Shown here one piece after another: positions 35,519 through 43,762 of a stretch of DNA of 43,762 nucleotides (its first letter is position 1; each line of letters begins with the position of its first letter). Made by a program: the position numbers and the translations under genes. The notes beneath the pieces were generated by a model. The model searched no databases, was not told the origin of the DNA, and saw only the letters and a list, made by a program, of their open reading frames with translations. The stretch covers positions 1-43,762 of the forward strand of contig JAJRTN010000164.1 in NCBI GenBank assembly GCA_024278275.1, given 5' to 3'. Origin of the DNA: Candidatus Hydrogenedentota bacterium. Lineage in GTDB: Bacteria; Hydrogenedentota; Hydrogenedentia; Hydrogenedentales; JAJRTN01.

Positions 35519-38509
35519 TCAATCGGCGAAGGTGATTCTCCGGGTGGTCACATCGTAGCGCATGCAGGCATTGGGGTCGCCGGAAACGAATTGGCCCAAG
35601 GTAATGCGTTCGAGAACCACTTCGTATTCCCCGGATTTACGGTTTTTCATTTCTTCAGGAAAGTCAACATCCAGCATCCATTGTTTCACCTTGCCGGTCC
35701 ATGAACTTTTGTCGCACAGCCGAGCACGATACTCGCCCGGTTTGCCTTCGATGGGCAGCAGTTGGAGGCCCCGCTCGTGAGAAAAGGGCCACTTGCCCCG
35801 TGCCGTGTCCGCCGGGCTTGCCCAGTAGATGTGGGTCCGTTCAACGGGGTAGGTCCGGCCCTTCTCATCGCCCGCTTTTTTCAGGGCGAGACGGACATCC
35901 AGGTAATCCGCGTCGGAAGTGTTCAAGGGAAAGGTCAGCCTGGCCAACGGACCGTTCTTGCCTACTCGGATGGCAACGCCGTTTGACGGGGAGGACGAGA
36001 CGGGCCATAAAATGGTCCAGTTTTCGTCGGTGGCAGGGTCCGGGGGAAATCGCCAGGACTTGAGCGTTTTTTCCACGGGCTGTTCCGGGATGTTGAAATC
36101 CATGGCGATCATGGCCTGATTGAGGATTCCGGTCCAGTTGTATTTCTTGGCGATGCGCGTTTCCCAAACACCAGGCTTCACGGGATACAGTTCGACGGCG
36201 CGATGATTGTTGAAAACGGAGCCGCCGGCATAGGCGTGTTTTGGGTTGGCCCAAAAGAAGTAGACGCGCGTTGGTCCCACGCCGGTTTGAGCCGGATTGT
36301 CGTGGCAGGTTACCGCGGCTTCAAGACGGACTACACTTACGTCGGCCGTGTCGATGGATAGGGGGCGCAAAAACATGATGGGGCCGGACTGGCGGATGCA
36401 CTGCCGCGTGCCCTGGGCGTTCGTATCGATCACGTTTCGTATTTCCCAGTCACCCGTCGGCGAAGGGGGACGGCTAAAGTCCCAGCGTTTCGTGACGCTT
36501 CGGTCTTGGAGCGCGCGCCCCATGACCGTAAAGTTGCCGCCGGGTTCGAGACTGTACCTCGGACTGAAAAAGTGCCCCACCACTTCAAAACCCAATTGAA
36601 CGAAATGCCGTTGCCACGCGGCCTCCACTTTCTCCGCTTTGGCTCGTTGCGCCTCCCCGTTTTTCGCCTTGGGGTCAAAGCCCATCTTGATGAGGACAAA
36701 GTCGGTGGCGTCCAGTTTTTCATCCAGGTCCTTGGGGTCGTGCTGCCAGCGGGTGCCCAGCAACCTCATTCTCACGGGGCTGGTGGTTTCGGAAGGCAGC
36801 GAAAAACGGTGATTGGGCCAATAGTGCTCTTGGGCGAATTCCGTACCCTCGAACTGGTGCGTGTTGGTCAGCAGTTGGTAGTTCGCCCATTCCTCGTGGA
36901 TGGGTTTACGGTCCATCATGTCCTTGATCATCATCCTGAGCAGTTTGTCCGTGAAACCGGGTTCGCGCTGGGCCGCGTGGATCGCATAGTTGCCCTGGAT
37001 AAGCCGGTCTTTCAGGAGGGGAAAGCCGCCCCGCGCGCCATAGACGCCGGTGTTTCCCGTAAGGAACTCCGGCAGCCGCACGGTTTCGGCATAACCCGGC
37101 AGTCCCGTGGTGAGCCGGATGAACTGGAGCAGCAGCAAAGCCAGGGTCGCGGTGACACAGGCCCGGCGCACCCGGGGGAAAGGGATGTGTACCAGGGCAT
37201 AGGCCGCCAGGATACCAATGGCCGGAACCGCGGGCACCATGTAACGGGGCACGCGCGTCTTGAAGAGCAGGGTAAGGAGGACATAACTTCCCAGGAGCCA
37301 CAAGATGATCAACACCAGGGGTACAGTCCGATTCTTTCTCCGGAGAGCTGCCACCAGCCCCGCCAGCGCAAGGATGAGCACATGTAGAAATCCCCCCTCT
37401 TCAACGAGGAAGTTGGCATAGATGGAGAAACGTCCGGCATGGAGCAGGGCAAAGCCCACGACAAGTGCCGTGGCCAGGCAGGCGGCCATGGCAGGCAATT
37501 TGCTCCCCGCCGCCTTGCAGCGCGCCCGGAGTTTGACCACGTACTGAAAAAACAGGACAGCCGCCGCGGCTGCCAGGCAAGCCAGGGCGCCATACTTCAG
37601 TACCGGCGTGAGGAGTGACGGCCAATCCGGATAGTCGAAGAAGCGCCTGCCAAAACGGCTGATCCAGAAGCCGAATAAATAGTCGGAGTGGTAAATGTAC
37701 CAGGGGACCAGCACGGCCAGGCTCAAGGCCAATACAATGGCCGCGTTCAGGATAATACTTTTCGCGCTCCGCCAATCGGCCCGTGGAAACTGAACCGCTC
37801 CGATGAATCCAATCGCCACGCTTGCGAGGCTGGGGACAAACAGGAACACAACGCTTGTTTGCCGGGCCAACATGCCCAGGCCCACGAGAAAGGCAAAGGC
37901 CAATGCCCAGGGGAGTTTTCGGAACCGGTCCGATTTAAGCAAGGCATAGAAGGCCCAGACAACCAGCGCGGCCGACAGGTAGTCGGTCATGAAGAGCCTG
38001 GAGGAACCGTAAATCATGGGGCACAAACCCACGATCACGGTGGCGAGGAAGGCTTCACGGCGGGAGAAAATAAGGCGGGAGACAAGGAATGTCCCGAGCA
38101 ACAGGAGAAAGAAAACGGGCGTCATGGCCAAGGCAAGGTGGTCGGGGTGGTAGCCCATGACACCGAGGAAGACCGCGCCAAGAAGATGGGTCAGTGGCGG
38201 GTAATACTGGCTCGTCTCAAAGGCTTTCCGCAGCCGCCCGGCCAGGGGCGTGTTTTCCCCCAGAAAAAGAGTCGCGTAGTGGTCCCGGGCGTAGGCCATG
38301 TGCATGGCTTCATCGGCGTGATAGGCATGATTGTCGTGCCTTAGCCACCAGAGGTTCATGGCCCCGTGAAAAAGCAGCAACGCCAAGAACACCACGCAGA
38401 GCGTCCGTCTTGAAATATCCTGTTTACCGCTTGACATGCCGCGCAAACAACAATCTTCCGGGGGTTGTGTTTTCATCCCCGGGGCCGCCCGGGAACCTTT
38501 TCCTCTCAT
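35519..38509 (-). CDS. GT39/ArnT-like membrane glycosyltransferase with large C-terminal domain
   Basis: Up to 996 residues. About a dozen hydrophobic segments lie between residues 35 and 490. The first extracytoplasmic loop has HADEAMHMAYARDHY, with the acidic pair typical of GT-C enzymes that use polyprenyl-phosphate sugars. About 500 C-terminal residues are soluble and likely periplasmic, with two beta-like repeats near 730-850 and 850-990. It probably adds a sugar to a cell-surface acceptor. The start is uncertain: ATGs at 38509, 38476 and 38437 are in frame and none has a clear ribosome site. It is not obviously in an operon. Confidence 0.78.
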   Translation of the reverse strand: MRGKGSRAAPGMKTQPPEDCCLRGMSSGKQDISRRTLCVVFLALLLFHGAMNLWWLRHDNHAYHADEAMHMAYARDHYATLFLGENTPLAGRLRKAFETSQYYPPLTHLLGAVFLGVMGYHPDHLALAMTPVFFLLLLGTFLVSRLIFSRREAFLATVIVGLCPMIYGSSRLFMTDYLSAALVVWAFYALLKSDRFRKLPWALAFAFLVGLGMLARQTSVVFLFVPSLASVAIGFIGAVQFPRADWRSAKSIILNAAIVLALSLAVLVPWYIYHSDYLFGFWISRFGRRFFDYPDWPSLLTPVLKYGALACLAAAAAVLFFQYVVKLRARCKAAGSKLPAMAACLATALVVGFALLHAGRFSIYANFLVEEGGFLHVLILALAGLVAALRRKNRTVPLVLIILWLLGSYVLLTLLFKTRVPRYMVPAVPAIGILAAYALVHIPFPRVRRACVTATLALLLLQFIRLTTGLPGYAETVRLPEFLTGNTGVYGARGGFPLLKDRLIQGNYAIHAAQREPGFTDKLLRMMIKDMMDRKPIHEEWANYQLLTNTHQFEGTEFAQEHYWPNHRFSLPSETTSPVRMRLLGTRWQHDPKDLDEKLDATDFVLIKMGFDPKAKNGEAQRAKAEKVEAAWQRHFVQLGFEVVGHFFSPRYSLEPGGNFTVMGRALQDRSVTKRWDFSRPPSPTGDWEIRNVIDTNAQGTRQCIRQSGPIMFLRPLSIDTADVSVVRLEAAVTCHDNPAQTGVGPTRVYFFWANPKHAYAGGSVFNNHRAVELYPVKPGVWETRIAKKYNWTGILNQAMIAMDFNIPEQPVEKTLKSWRFPPDPATDENWTILWPVSSSPSNGVAIRVGKNGPLARLTFPLNTSDADYLDVRLALKKAGDEKGRTYPVERTHIYWASPADTARGKWPFSHERGLQLLPIEGKPGEYRARLCDKSSWTGKVKQWMLDVDFPEEMKNRKSGEYEVVLERITLGQFVSGDPNACMRYDVTTRRITFAD

Positions 38510-38728
38510 CTCCAGCCGAGTCCGCGGGATGGGAACGCGCTTATCGCGCTCGCGCGGTCAAACGCGCACGGGTAGCGTCGTGTTCGTGGTGAACATGCCC
38601 GTATTGTCGCATACTCCCCCATTCTCATCCCATTTTTCTTGTGCCTTTGCGAAATCGGGGGGGCTTTTTCCGTGCCATTCACATGCCGAAGGCACCCCAC
38701 GCCCGGTGAACGGACCGCTTTGATTGAG

Positions 38729-39700
38729 TCAGGATGACCTATTCGAACGGCGGAACTCACCCGGTGAAATGCCGTAATAGTCTACGAAACGGCGGCGAAA
38801 ATGGGCGTAGTCCGAAAAACCGAGTGTATGGGCCACCTCGGTGATGCTCATTTCCGGGGCGAGAAGCATGCGCGTCGCGCGCTGAAGGCGGCGCTGCTGG
38901 AAGTAGCGCATGATGCTCAGGCCCGTCGCGCGCCGAAACTCGCGGGTAAGGTGCTCGGGCGACCAACCACAGGCCGATGCCATGGCCGCCACGTTGACGG
39001 GCATGCCCAGGCCGATTCGGCGTTCCACCTCTTCCAGTACGGACCAGATCTTCCGGCGGAAGTGGTGTCCTTCATCACCGCCCCACACGCGCGCGTAGGC
39101 CTCGTGGAGCAGGACCAGCAGCTTCATCAGGCAGGCGCGCAGGAACAGAAGGTTGGGTTGGGGACGGGACTGCTGGCGCGCGATGTCGTGCAGCTCGTGC
39201 AAGCAGGCGGCCAAACGGGCCTCATCCAACTGGACACTGTGTACACGCACGCCCAGTGCCGTTTCAAACAGGGCGGCCCCCATGAAGAGGCGAACCAACG
39301 CCTGGTGGCGCCACACGTCCGAAAGGTCTTCCGCCAGCCACTCGGCGATATAGAATAGATTCAGCACTTCGAAGTTATGGTACATGTCGTAGCCATGGAC
39401 TTGTCCCCGGGGAATCACCACCACGGTACCACGCCGAATCGTATCGGTTCCCGCATCGGTAACGTGTTTCGCCGTACCGCCCACCACCAGGGCAACTTCA
39501 TAGAAATCGTGGTCATGGGGCAGGGCGAAGGGCTCGTGACGGTTGGTCCGCGTCAGTCCACCCGTTTTCAACGCCGGTGTTGGATTCGTTCCGCCGGAAT
39601 CGGAGACGCTTGGATAGTAATCCCAATGCACGGAGAGCGGCATTCGCGGGGAGAGATGAACGTGCTCCAGTGGAAAAGTATATACAGGCTGAAGCGGCAT
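38729..39700 (-). CDS. AraC-family transcriptional regulator
   Basis: 323 residues. The N-terminal half is a cupin-like sensor: LPHDHDFYEVALVVGG near 61-76 and RRGTVVVIPRGQVHGY near 90-105. The C-terminal 100 residues hold two helix-turn-helix motifs: VNVAAMASACGWSPEHLTRE, and SITEVAHTLGFSDYAHFRR near residue 290 with the family ending YYGISPGEFRR. Most relatives activate sugar-use genes. It is divergent from DUF1559 copy 3, with 218 bases between, which makes that gene the leading target. A short palindrome ATGATTATCAT lies at 39837-39847 in the gap. Confidence 0.92.
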   Translation of the reverse strand: MPLQPVYTFPLEHVHLSPRMPLSVHWDYYPSVSDSGGTNPTPALKTGGLTRTNRHEPFALPHDHDFYEVALVVGGTAKHVTDAGTDTIRRGTVVVIPRGQVHGYDMYHNFEVLNLFYIAEWLAEDLSDVWRHQALVRLFMGAALFETALGVRVHSVQLDEARLAACLHELHDIARQQSRPQPNLLFLRACLMKLLVLLHEAYARVWGGDEGHHFRRKIWSVLEEVERRIGLGMPVNVAAMASACGWSPEHLTREFRRATGLSIMRYFQQRRLQRATRMLLAPEMSITEVAHTLGFSDYAHFRRRFVDYYGISPGEFRRSNRSS

Positions 39701-39918
39701 ATCAGATTCATACCTACAGGTTGCCTGATTTATTCTAGCAGAAAAAGGGCGGATGGGATAGCCTTGAGATGATACTTGTTCAATGCGTTATTGCGTGTCA
39801 TCCGTTAGAGCGCCTTTTCGCAAATGGTACCCGGGAATGATTATCATGGCAGACGGCGTCCATACCCGGCAGCGGGCCGGTTCAGGGGCCGCCAAACGAA
39901 ACGGAGGATTCTTTACTC

Positions 39919-40974
39919 ATGGTTATGCGACGAGACAGGGGATTCACCCTCATTGAGCTGTTGGTGGTAATCGCCATCATCGGCATCCTGGCGGCTATTC
40001 TGCTGCCGGCCCTGGCGCGGGCGCGGGAGGCGGCGCGCCGCGCGTCGTGCGCGAACAATTTGAAGCAGTGGGGTCTGATTCACAAGATGTACGCTTCGGA
40101 GAGCCGAGGTGTTTTCGCACCGCGCACGCGCTGGAGTAGCGGTCATTTTCCCATTTTCGGCATGGCGGCAGACGTGCTTTACCCGGATTATTGGACGGAC
40201 CTGGGTATTTGGGTGTGTCCCTCCGACAGTCGCACCACGGATTTCTGGGGGCTTGCCTGGGGTATTCAGGATGATCTCATTGAACAGGTAAAGGCCATCC
40301 AGGAGCGGGGCGCCCCGGCCAAGGATTGTCTTTGGGCCATGATGGGACTCGCACCGTCCTACCTCTATTTGCCGTGGCTGCTTGATGATGCTTCGACCTT
40401 CACGGATGCACACCTTTCCATGTCTTTCCCCGGAAGCCCTGGTGTCACCTTTTCACACACCGCGTCGGATTCGGCCGCGATGGGTTGTGAGGCGTCTCCG
40501 GGCGCCCAATGGGCGCCATTCCAGGTGGCCTACAATGAATGGGGTCAGGGTGATCTGGACAGTTTCTTCGTGGTTAATCCCGGCGTGCTTCCCGCGACGC
40601 TCCGTTTCAAGGATGATGGTGTAACGCCGCTGCCCACCCGCTATCCCCGCTTGAAAGAAGGAATCGAACGCTTCCTTATCACGGACATCAATAATCCGGC
40701 GGCCGGCGCGGAAGCTCAAAGCACCATTCCCCTGATGTTTGATGTTTTAGCCACGGGGCAAAATGACTACTGGGGCGGCCAGGGCGACAACCAACCCCTG
40801 ATTCGCATGAATCACCTTCCCGGCGGCAGCAATGTACTCTACATGGACGGGCACGTGGAGTTCCTTCGCTACGCCGACCAGTATCCCATCATCAACAATA
40901 CGAAACTGCCCGATGGCGCGCTTGGCCAATACTTTTTCAGAATCGAATTGGCCATCGCGGGTGGCTGGGGCTGA
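39919..40974 (+). CDS. DUF1559-type pseudopilin-like secreted protein (copy 3), AraC-linked
   Basis: 351 residues. The prepilin signal [20 protein letters not shown] and NNLKQWGL are the same as in the other two copies. [15 protein letters not shown] and [18 protein letters not shown] are at the C-terminal side. GGAGG lies 11 bases before the ATG at 39919; a second ATG two codons on is also possible. It ends at a classic hairpin plus T-run terminator. The gene is divergent from an AraC regulator. The type IV pilus or type II secretion machinery that would process it is not in the window. Confidence 0.9.
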   Translation: MVMRRDRGFTLIELLVVIAIIGILAAILLPALARAREAARRASCANNLKQWGLIHKMYASESRGVFAPRTRWSSGHFPIFGMAADVLYPDYWTDLGIWVCPSDSRTTDFWGLAWGIQDDLIEQVKAIQERGAPAKDCLWAMMGLAPSYLYLPWLLDDASTFTDAHLSMSFPGSPGVTFSHTASDSAAMGCEASPGAQWAPFQVAYNEWGQGDLDSFFVVNPGVLPATLRFKDDGVTPLPTRYPRLKEGIERFLITDINNPAAGAEAQSTIPLMFDVLATGQNDYWGGQGDNQPLIRMNHLPGGSNVLYMDGHVEFLRYADQYPIINNTKLPDGALGQYFFRIELAIAGGWG

Positions 40975-40996
40975 TTCCCGCCGTCACGTGATTTTC

Positions 40997-41032
40997 AGCG
41001 CCCGGTGGCCAAAACTGCCGCCGGGCGCTTTT
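40997..41032 (+). terminator. Intrinsic terminator after DUF1559 copy 3
   Basis: A perfect 9-base stem (AGCGCCCGG with CCGGGCGCT, loop of 15) is followed by TTTT, 22 bases past the stop codon. An ATG at 41005 inside the hairpin could open the next frame but is therefore unlikely to be used. Confidence 0.8.
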
Positions 41033-41049
41033 CCACAAGGAGTACTCCC

Positions 41050-42930
41050 TTGACCCCGTGCCTCTTCGCCTCCCTGACGCTTGTCCTGGGCGCATCTCCG
41101 GCTCCCTTGCCCGAAGGCCGGGACGCCTTGCTCGCCGATCTCCAGCAACGGACCATGCTGGTGGCCACCTGGGGCTGGCCCCCGGAGGAAATGGCCCCGG
41201 CCGCCCGCGCGGCGGGTTACGAAGTCGTCAACGGTCCCGTCGGCAACAACGTGAACAAGCTGCGGGAGGAAGCGAAGGCCTGGACCGGGGCGGGGTTGGC
41301 CCTGCTGGGGCGGGTTGCCGTGCCGGTGGTGGATCCTTTCGACCCCGAGCAGGTTCGGAAGGGATGCGAAACCATGAAAGAGGCCGTGCGCTTCTTCGAC
41401 GGGCACCCCCGCGCCTACGGTGTGGTCTTGTCCTGGGGACTCTATGGCGAAGGAGGCTTTCCTTTCGATTACCGCTTCAGCGACACGGCGCGCCGGGCGT
41501 TTAACCGTCACCTGGCACGGGATCCGGAAACCCCGCTGCCCGCTCCGCCCAAACCGGGGTATCCCGGTTCGCTGCGTTGGGTGCAGTGGATCGAATTCCG
41601 GTCTGCCACGCTCCGTGATTTTCGCGAAACCTATGTTCGGGCGGCCAAGGCGGCCACGGACAAGCTGGTGGGCACATGGAGCGAGTTCTATCCCACGGAG
41701 AACTACATGCTCAACATGGGCGTGGCGCCGGGGGCGGATTTCGAGTTTTACGACTGTTCCTTCGGCGACTATTCGGTCCATCCGGCCCGGACCTTCGCCG
41801 AGACCCACGGCGATATGCAGCACTTTGCCACCTATGCGGCCTGGCGCGATCACGAGCTGCCCCGCGCGGCCCATGCGGTGGGGTTGGGCGTGGTTCCCAT
41901 CGGGTTCCAGTTTCCCATGCGCCGGGGCCATGCCACCGACTTTCTCCGGAAAACGGAGGTTTTCATCGACCACATTGAGGACGAGTACGCCCTGCGCTTC
42001 CAAACGGAGATCCGCAAGCTTATCCGGGCGGTCCAGGACCGTGTCCGCGCGCCGGAGGTGGCGCTTGTCTACCAGTCTTTCGCGGCGGCCGCCTTGCCCG
42101 CCTCGGCCCAATTCGTCCCCGGCACCAACGCGCCGAACGTGGACGGCTTCTACGCTCACGGTGTGCGGCTCATGGAAGGACTGATGCGCCAAATGGGGGT
42201 CGATGTGCGGGTCATCCCCTATGAGTTGCTGGCGACCGACGATCTCACCCGCTACAAGATCGTCATCATCCAGGACCCGCTCTACCTCACCTCCGCCATG
42301 TGGAAAAACCTGGAGAAAGCGCCGCGCGTGTTGTACAGCGGGGAGTTTCTTCTTACGCACCACGACCCGGCCACCGAGCGGGGCGACTACCCTTCCGGCT
42401 GGTCCGCAAAAGGGACCTGGAACGGGTTGCGCCTGCGCTATGGACGAGCCAGGGGGGGCGCATTGACGGCCACCGGCGAAGGGCCTTCCTGGATGGCGGG
42501 GGTGTTGGCAACCCCGGTAAACTACCCGGAAGATCAGGTGGTACGTTACGCGGAGCGCCCCGCCGGTGCCGTGGTGGTGGCACGCGTTGGCGAGACCCCC
42601 TTTCTCCTCGCCACGGAAGACGTACGGCGCGCCTGGTTGCCCAACCGCTTTTTCAACCACGCCTGGAACGCCGGGGATGCCGCGCTGGAGGAGGTGGCCT
42701 ACCGGCTTCTCCGCAACCTGCTCGAGGATGCCGGCGTGATGGTTCGCGTCGTTACACCGCCCCTGTGCCGGGTGAAAGAAGGCTTCCCTTTCGGACCCTA
42801 CGGCGTGACGGGCTATGTGGCCTGGAACAGTCTCGGCAAAGCGCTGACCCTGAGCCTGGCGGACGGCGGGACCTTCACCGTGCCTGCCCATGGCTGGACG
42901 CTAACGCCCGATGGGGAAAAAGGGAAGTAA
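41050..42930 (+). CDS. Secreted GH42-like (beta/alpha)8 protein
   Basis: About 626 residues from a TTG at 41050 with AAGGAG 8 bases upstream; the ATG at 41005 lies in the preceding terminator. A hydrophobic leader (TPCLFASLTLVLGASPA) suggests export. The first 350 residues look like a TIM barrel, with WGLYGEGGFPFD and GTWSEFYPTENY offering candidate acidic residues. The middle part (PEVALVYQSFAAA through YKIVIIQDPLYLTSAMWKNL) resembles the Rossmann-like trimer domain of GH42 beta-galactosidases. The standard GH42 catalytic motifs are not clear, so the enzyme class is tentative. It follows the terminator and probably has its own promoter. Confidence 0.65.
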   Translation: MTPCLFASLTLVLGASPAPLPEGRDALLADLQQRTMLVATWGWPPEEMAPAARAAGYEVVNGPVGNNVNKLREEAKAWTGAGLALLGRVAVPVVDPFDPEQVRKGCETMKEAVRFFDGHPRAYGVVLSWGLYGEGGFPFDYRFSDTARRAFNRHLARDPETPLPAPPKPGYPGSLRWVQWIEFRSATLRDFRETYVRAAKAATDKLVGTWSEFYPTENYMLNMGVAPGADFEFYDCSFGDYSVHPARTFAETHGDMQHFATYAAWRDHELPRAAHAVGLGVVPIGFQFPMRRGHATDFLRKTEVFIDHIEDEYALRFQTEIRKLIRAVQDRVRAPEVALVYQSFAAAALPASAQFVPGTNAPNVDGFYAHGVRLMEGLMRQMGVDVRVIPYELLATDDLTRYKIVIIQDPLYLTSAMWKNLEKAPRVLYSGEFLLTHHDPATERGDYPSGWSAKGTWNGLRLRYGRARGGALTATGEGPSWMAGVLATPVNYPEDQVVRYAERPAGAVVVARVGETPFLLATEDVRRAWLPNRFFNHAWNAGDAALEEVAYRLLRNLLEDAGVMVRVVTPPLCRVKEGFPFGPYGVTGYVAWNSLGKALTLSLADGGTFTVPAHGWTLTPDGEKGK

Positions 42931-43115
42931 AAGTGGCGTCCATGGTCTCCGGGGGCTGTGTTAATACCGCCGGGACGAACACGGACAAGCACGGACGGCC
43001 ACGGACCCAACTCTTTGTGCCCGGCCGTACCCCGTTGACCACGGGGCCAAGTACCTGTAGACTACGCCTTACGGCACCTGTCAATGAAACAGGCCAAACC
43101 GGGGAGGCAACAGGC

Positions 43116-43424
43116 ATGAGTGAACCGTATAACGTCCCGCCGTCGGGGGGCATTGCCCAGGAAAGCAACGGCCTTGCCATTGCGAGCATGGTCCTGGGGA
43201 TTATCAGCTTTGTCTGTGGCGGGCCTTTCGCCGCGCTGCCCGCCGTGATTTGCGGTCACCTTGCGAACGGAAAAATCCGGCGTGGCGAAATGGCGCGGGA
43301 CGCCAAGGGCTTTGCCACGGCGGGGTTGGTGCTGGGTTACATCAACCTAGCGGTGATCACGCTTGGGGTTCTAGCCTACGTCGCTATCATCGCCTTGGCG
43401 ATCATGGGTTCACAATTGGGGTAG
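43116..43424 (+). CDS. Small DUF4190-type membrane protein
   Basis: 102 residues. Two hydrophobic segments (about 19-46 and 70-97) flank a short polar loop; GLAIASMVLGIISFV and GHLANGKIRRG followed by GFATAGLVLGYINL match the DUF4190 pattern. GGGGAGG lies 9 bases before the ATG. The short Pro/Ser-rich N-terminus is cytoplasmic by the positive-inside rule. Function unknown; the family occurs in many bacteria. It stands alone, 185 bases after the GH42-like gene. Confidence 0.82.
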   Translation: MSEPYNVPPSGGIAQESNGLAIASMVLGIISFVCGGPFAALPAVICGHLANGKIRRGEMARDAKGFATAGLVLGYINLAVITLGVLAYVAIIALAIMGSQLG

Positions 43425-43762
43425 GGAGCCCCGCGTGGCTGAGTGGATGGGTGCCGCGCCGATAATCGTGACAGTCCGCCGCACAGCGGGGATGTTCGGT
43501 GTTTGCCCCAATCCAGCCCGGCCGGAACCAAGAATCGCTGCCGCCGTCCAGGCCACGCCCCACCGTCATTCCCGCGAATGCGGGGCTCCATGATTGGGAC
43601 AAGCCCTTGACCTTCCCCGTGGATTCCCGCATTCGCAGAGATTTTTTGAAGGGGTTTAATTTTGTTTCATTTTAGCAAGGGTGGCAATCCCAAGGGCACC
43701 CAAGAGGGATTAGTATACTTAATTATGGCGGTATTTTATTCGAGTAATAATGATGACGAGAA
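43425..43762. other. Right-edge intergenic region
   Basis: It contains one composite repeat copy (43518-43640) and then an AT-rich stretch from about 43650 to the end, clearly different in composition from the rest of the window. The AT-rich end could be a promoter region for a gene beyond the window. No gene is seen here. Confidence 0.6.
43518..43640. repeat. Composite intergenic repeat, R2 plus truncated R3
   Basis: R2 (GGCCGGAACCAAGAATCGCT) is followed by the left arm of R3 (CCGTCATTCCCGCGAA at 43563-43578) and the inner CCTTGACCTTCCCCGTGGAT. The right arm stops at TTCGCAGAG and lacks GGGAATGACGG, so R3 is truncated where the AT-rich DNA begins. Confidence 0.75.

Noticed and set aside
39760-39918. 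Promoter for DUF1559 copy 3 or for the AraC gene
   Set aside because: Only weak -35/-10 matches were found; none was convincing enough to list as a feature.
42300-43424. Frame joining the end of the GH42-like gene to the DUF4190-type protein as one protein
   Set aside because: The first part is an out-of-frame reading of the GH42-like gene; the DUF4190 part has its own ribosome site and ATG at 43116.

Overview
The window is about 43.8 kb of GC-rich bacterial chromosome. The lineage is inferred, not proven: a Planctomycetes/Verrucomicrobia-like Gram-negative, most like Candidatus Hydrogenedentota. The grounds are three DUF1559-type pseudopilin-like proteins with near-identical N-termini, secreted cohesin and dockerin-like proteins, a giant Gly-Glu repeat, a Tat-exported sulfatase, DUF6785-type membrane proteins and large secreted polysaccharide-acting proteins. 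No rRNA, tRNA, phage, IS transposase or CRISPR array was seen.

Layout. 1-571: no assignable gene, only small hairpins. 572-1660: first DUF1559 pseudopilin gene with a clear promoter. 1661-2603: composite intergenic repeats. 2604-6136: a polytopic DUF6785-like membrane protein divergent from a sulfatase. 6230-9741 (minus): a compact housekeeping set, rph-rdgB-tsaC with overlapping ends, preceded by a ctpA-type S41 protease. 10406-12769: lon. 12945-15551: second DUF1559 gene divergent from a LacI regulator, with perfect palindromic operators inside both promoter spacers. 15729-19481: a cystathionine gamma-synthase-like enzyme divergent from nth, a CPBP protease-like membrane protein and KdgK-type sugar kinase. 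19561-21569: a lipoprotein and a strongly diverged chorismate-synthase-like protein. 21810-24869: a duplicated secreted beta-helix protein.

24933-35321 (minus) is the most unusual region. Seven consecutive genes encode secreted or anchored proteins: four with cohesin-like domains sharing a G(L/F)NQN motif and three with dockerin-like Ca-binding doublets. One cohesin protein carries 118 consecutive Gly-Glu dipeptides, an EF-hand and a C-terminal sorting-like tail. Directly upstream on the same strand is a 1122-residue secreted (alpha/alpha)6 glycosidase-like protein ending in a dockerin-like doublet. This looks like a small non-cellulosomal cohesin-dockerin surface system.

35519-43424: a GT39-like membrane glycosyltransferase with a large C-terminal domain, an AraC regulator divergent from the third DUF1559 gene, a GH42-like secreted protein, and a DUF4190-type membrane protein. 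Overall the accessory content points to regulated capture and breakdown of complex, possibly sulfated or uronic-acid-containing, glycans at the cell surface. A composite palindromic repeat family is scattered through five intergenic regions. Several genes appear to use GTG or TTG starts, judged from ribosome binding sites and signal peptides.
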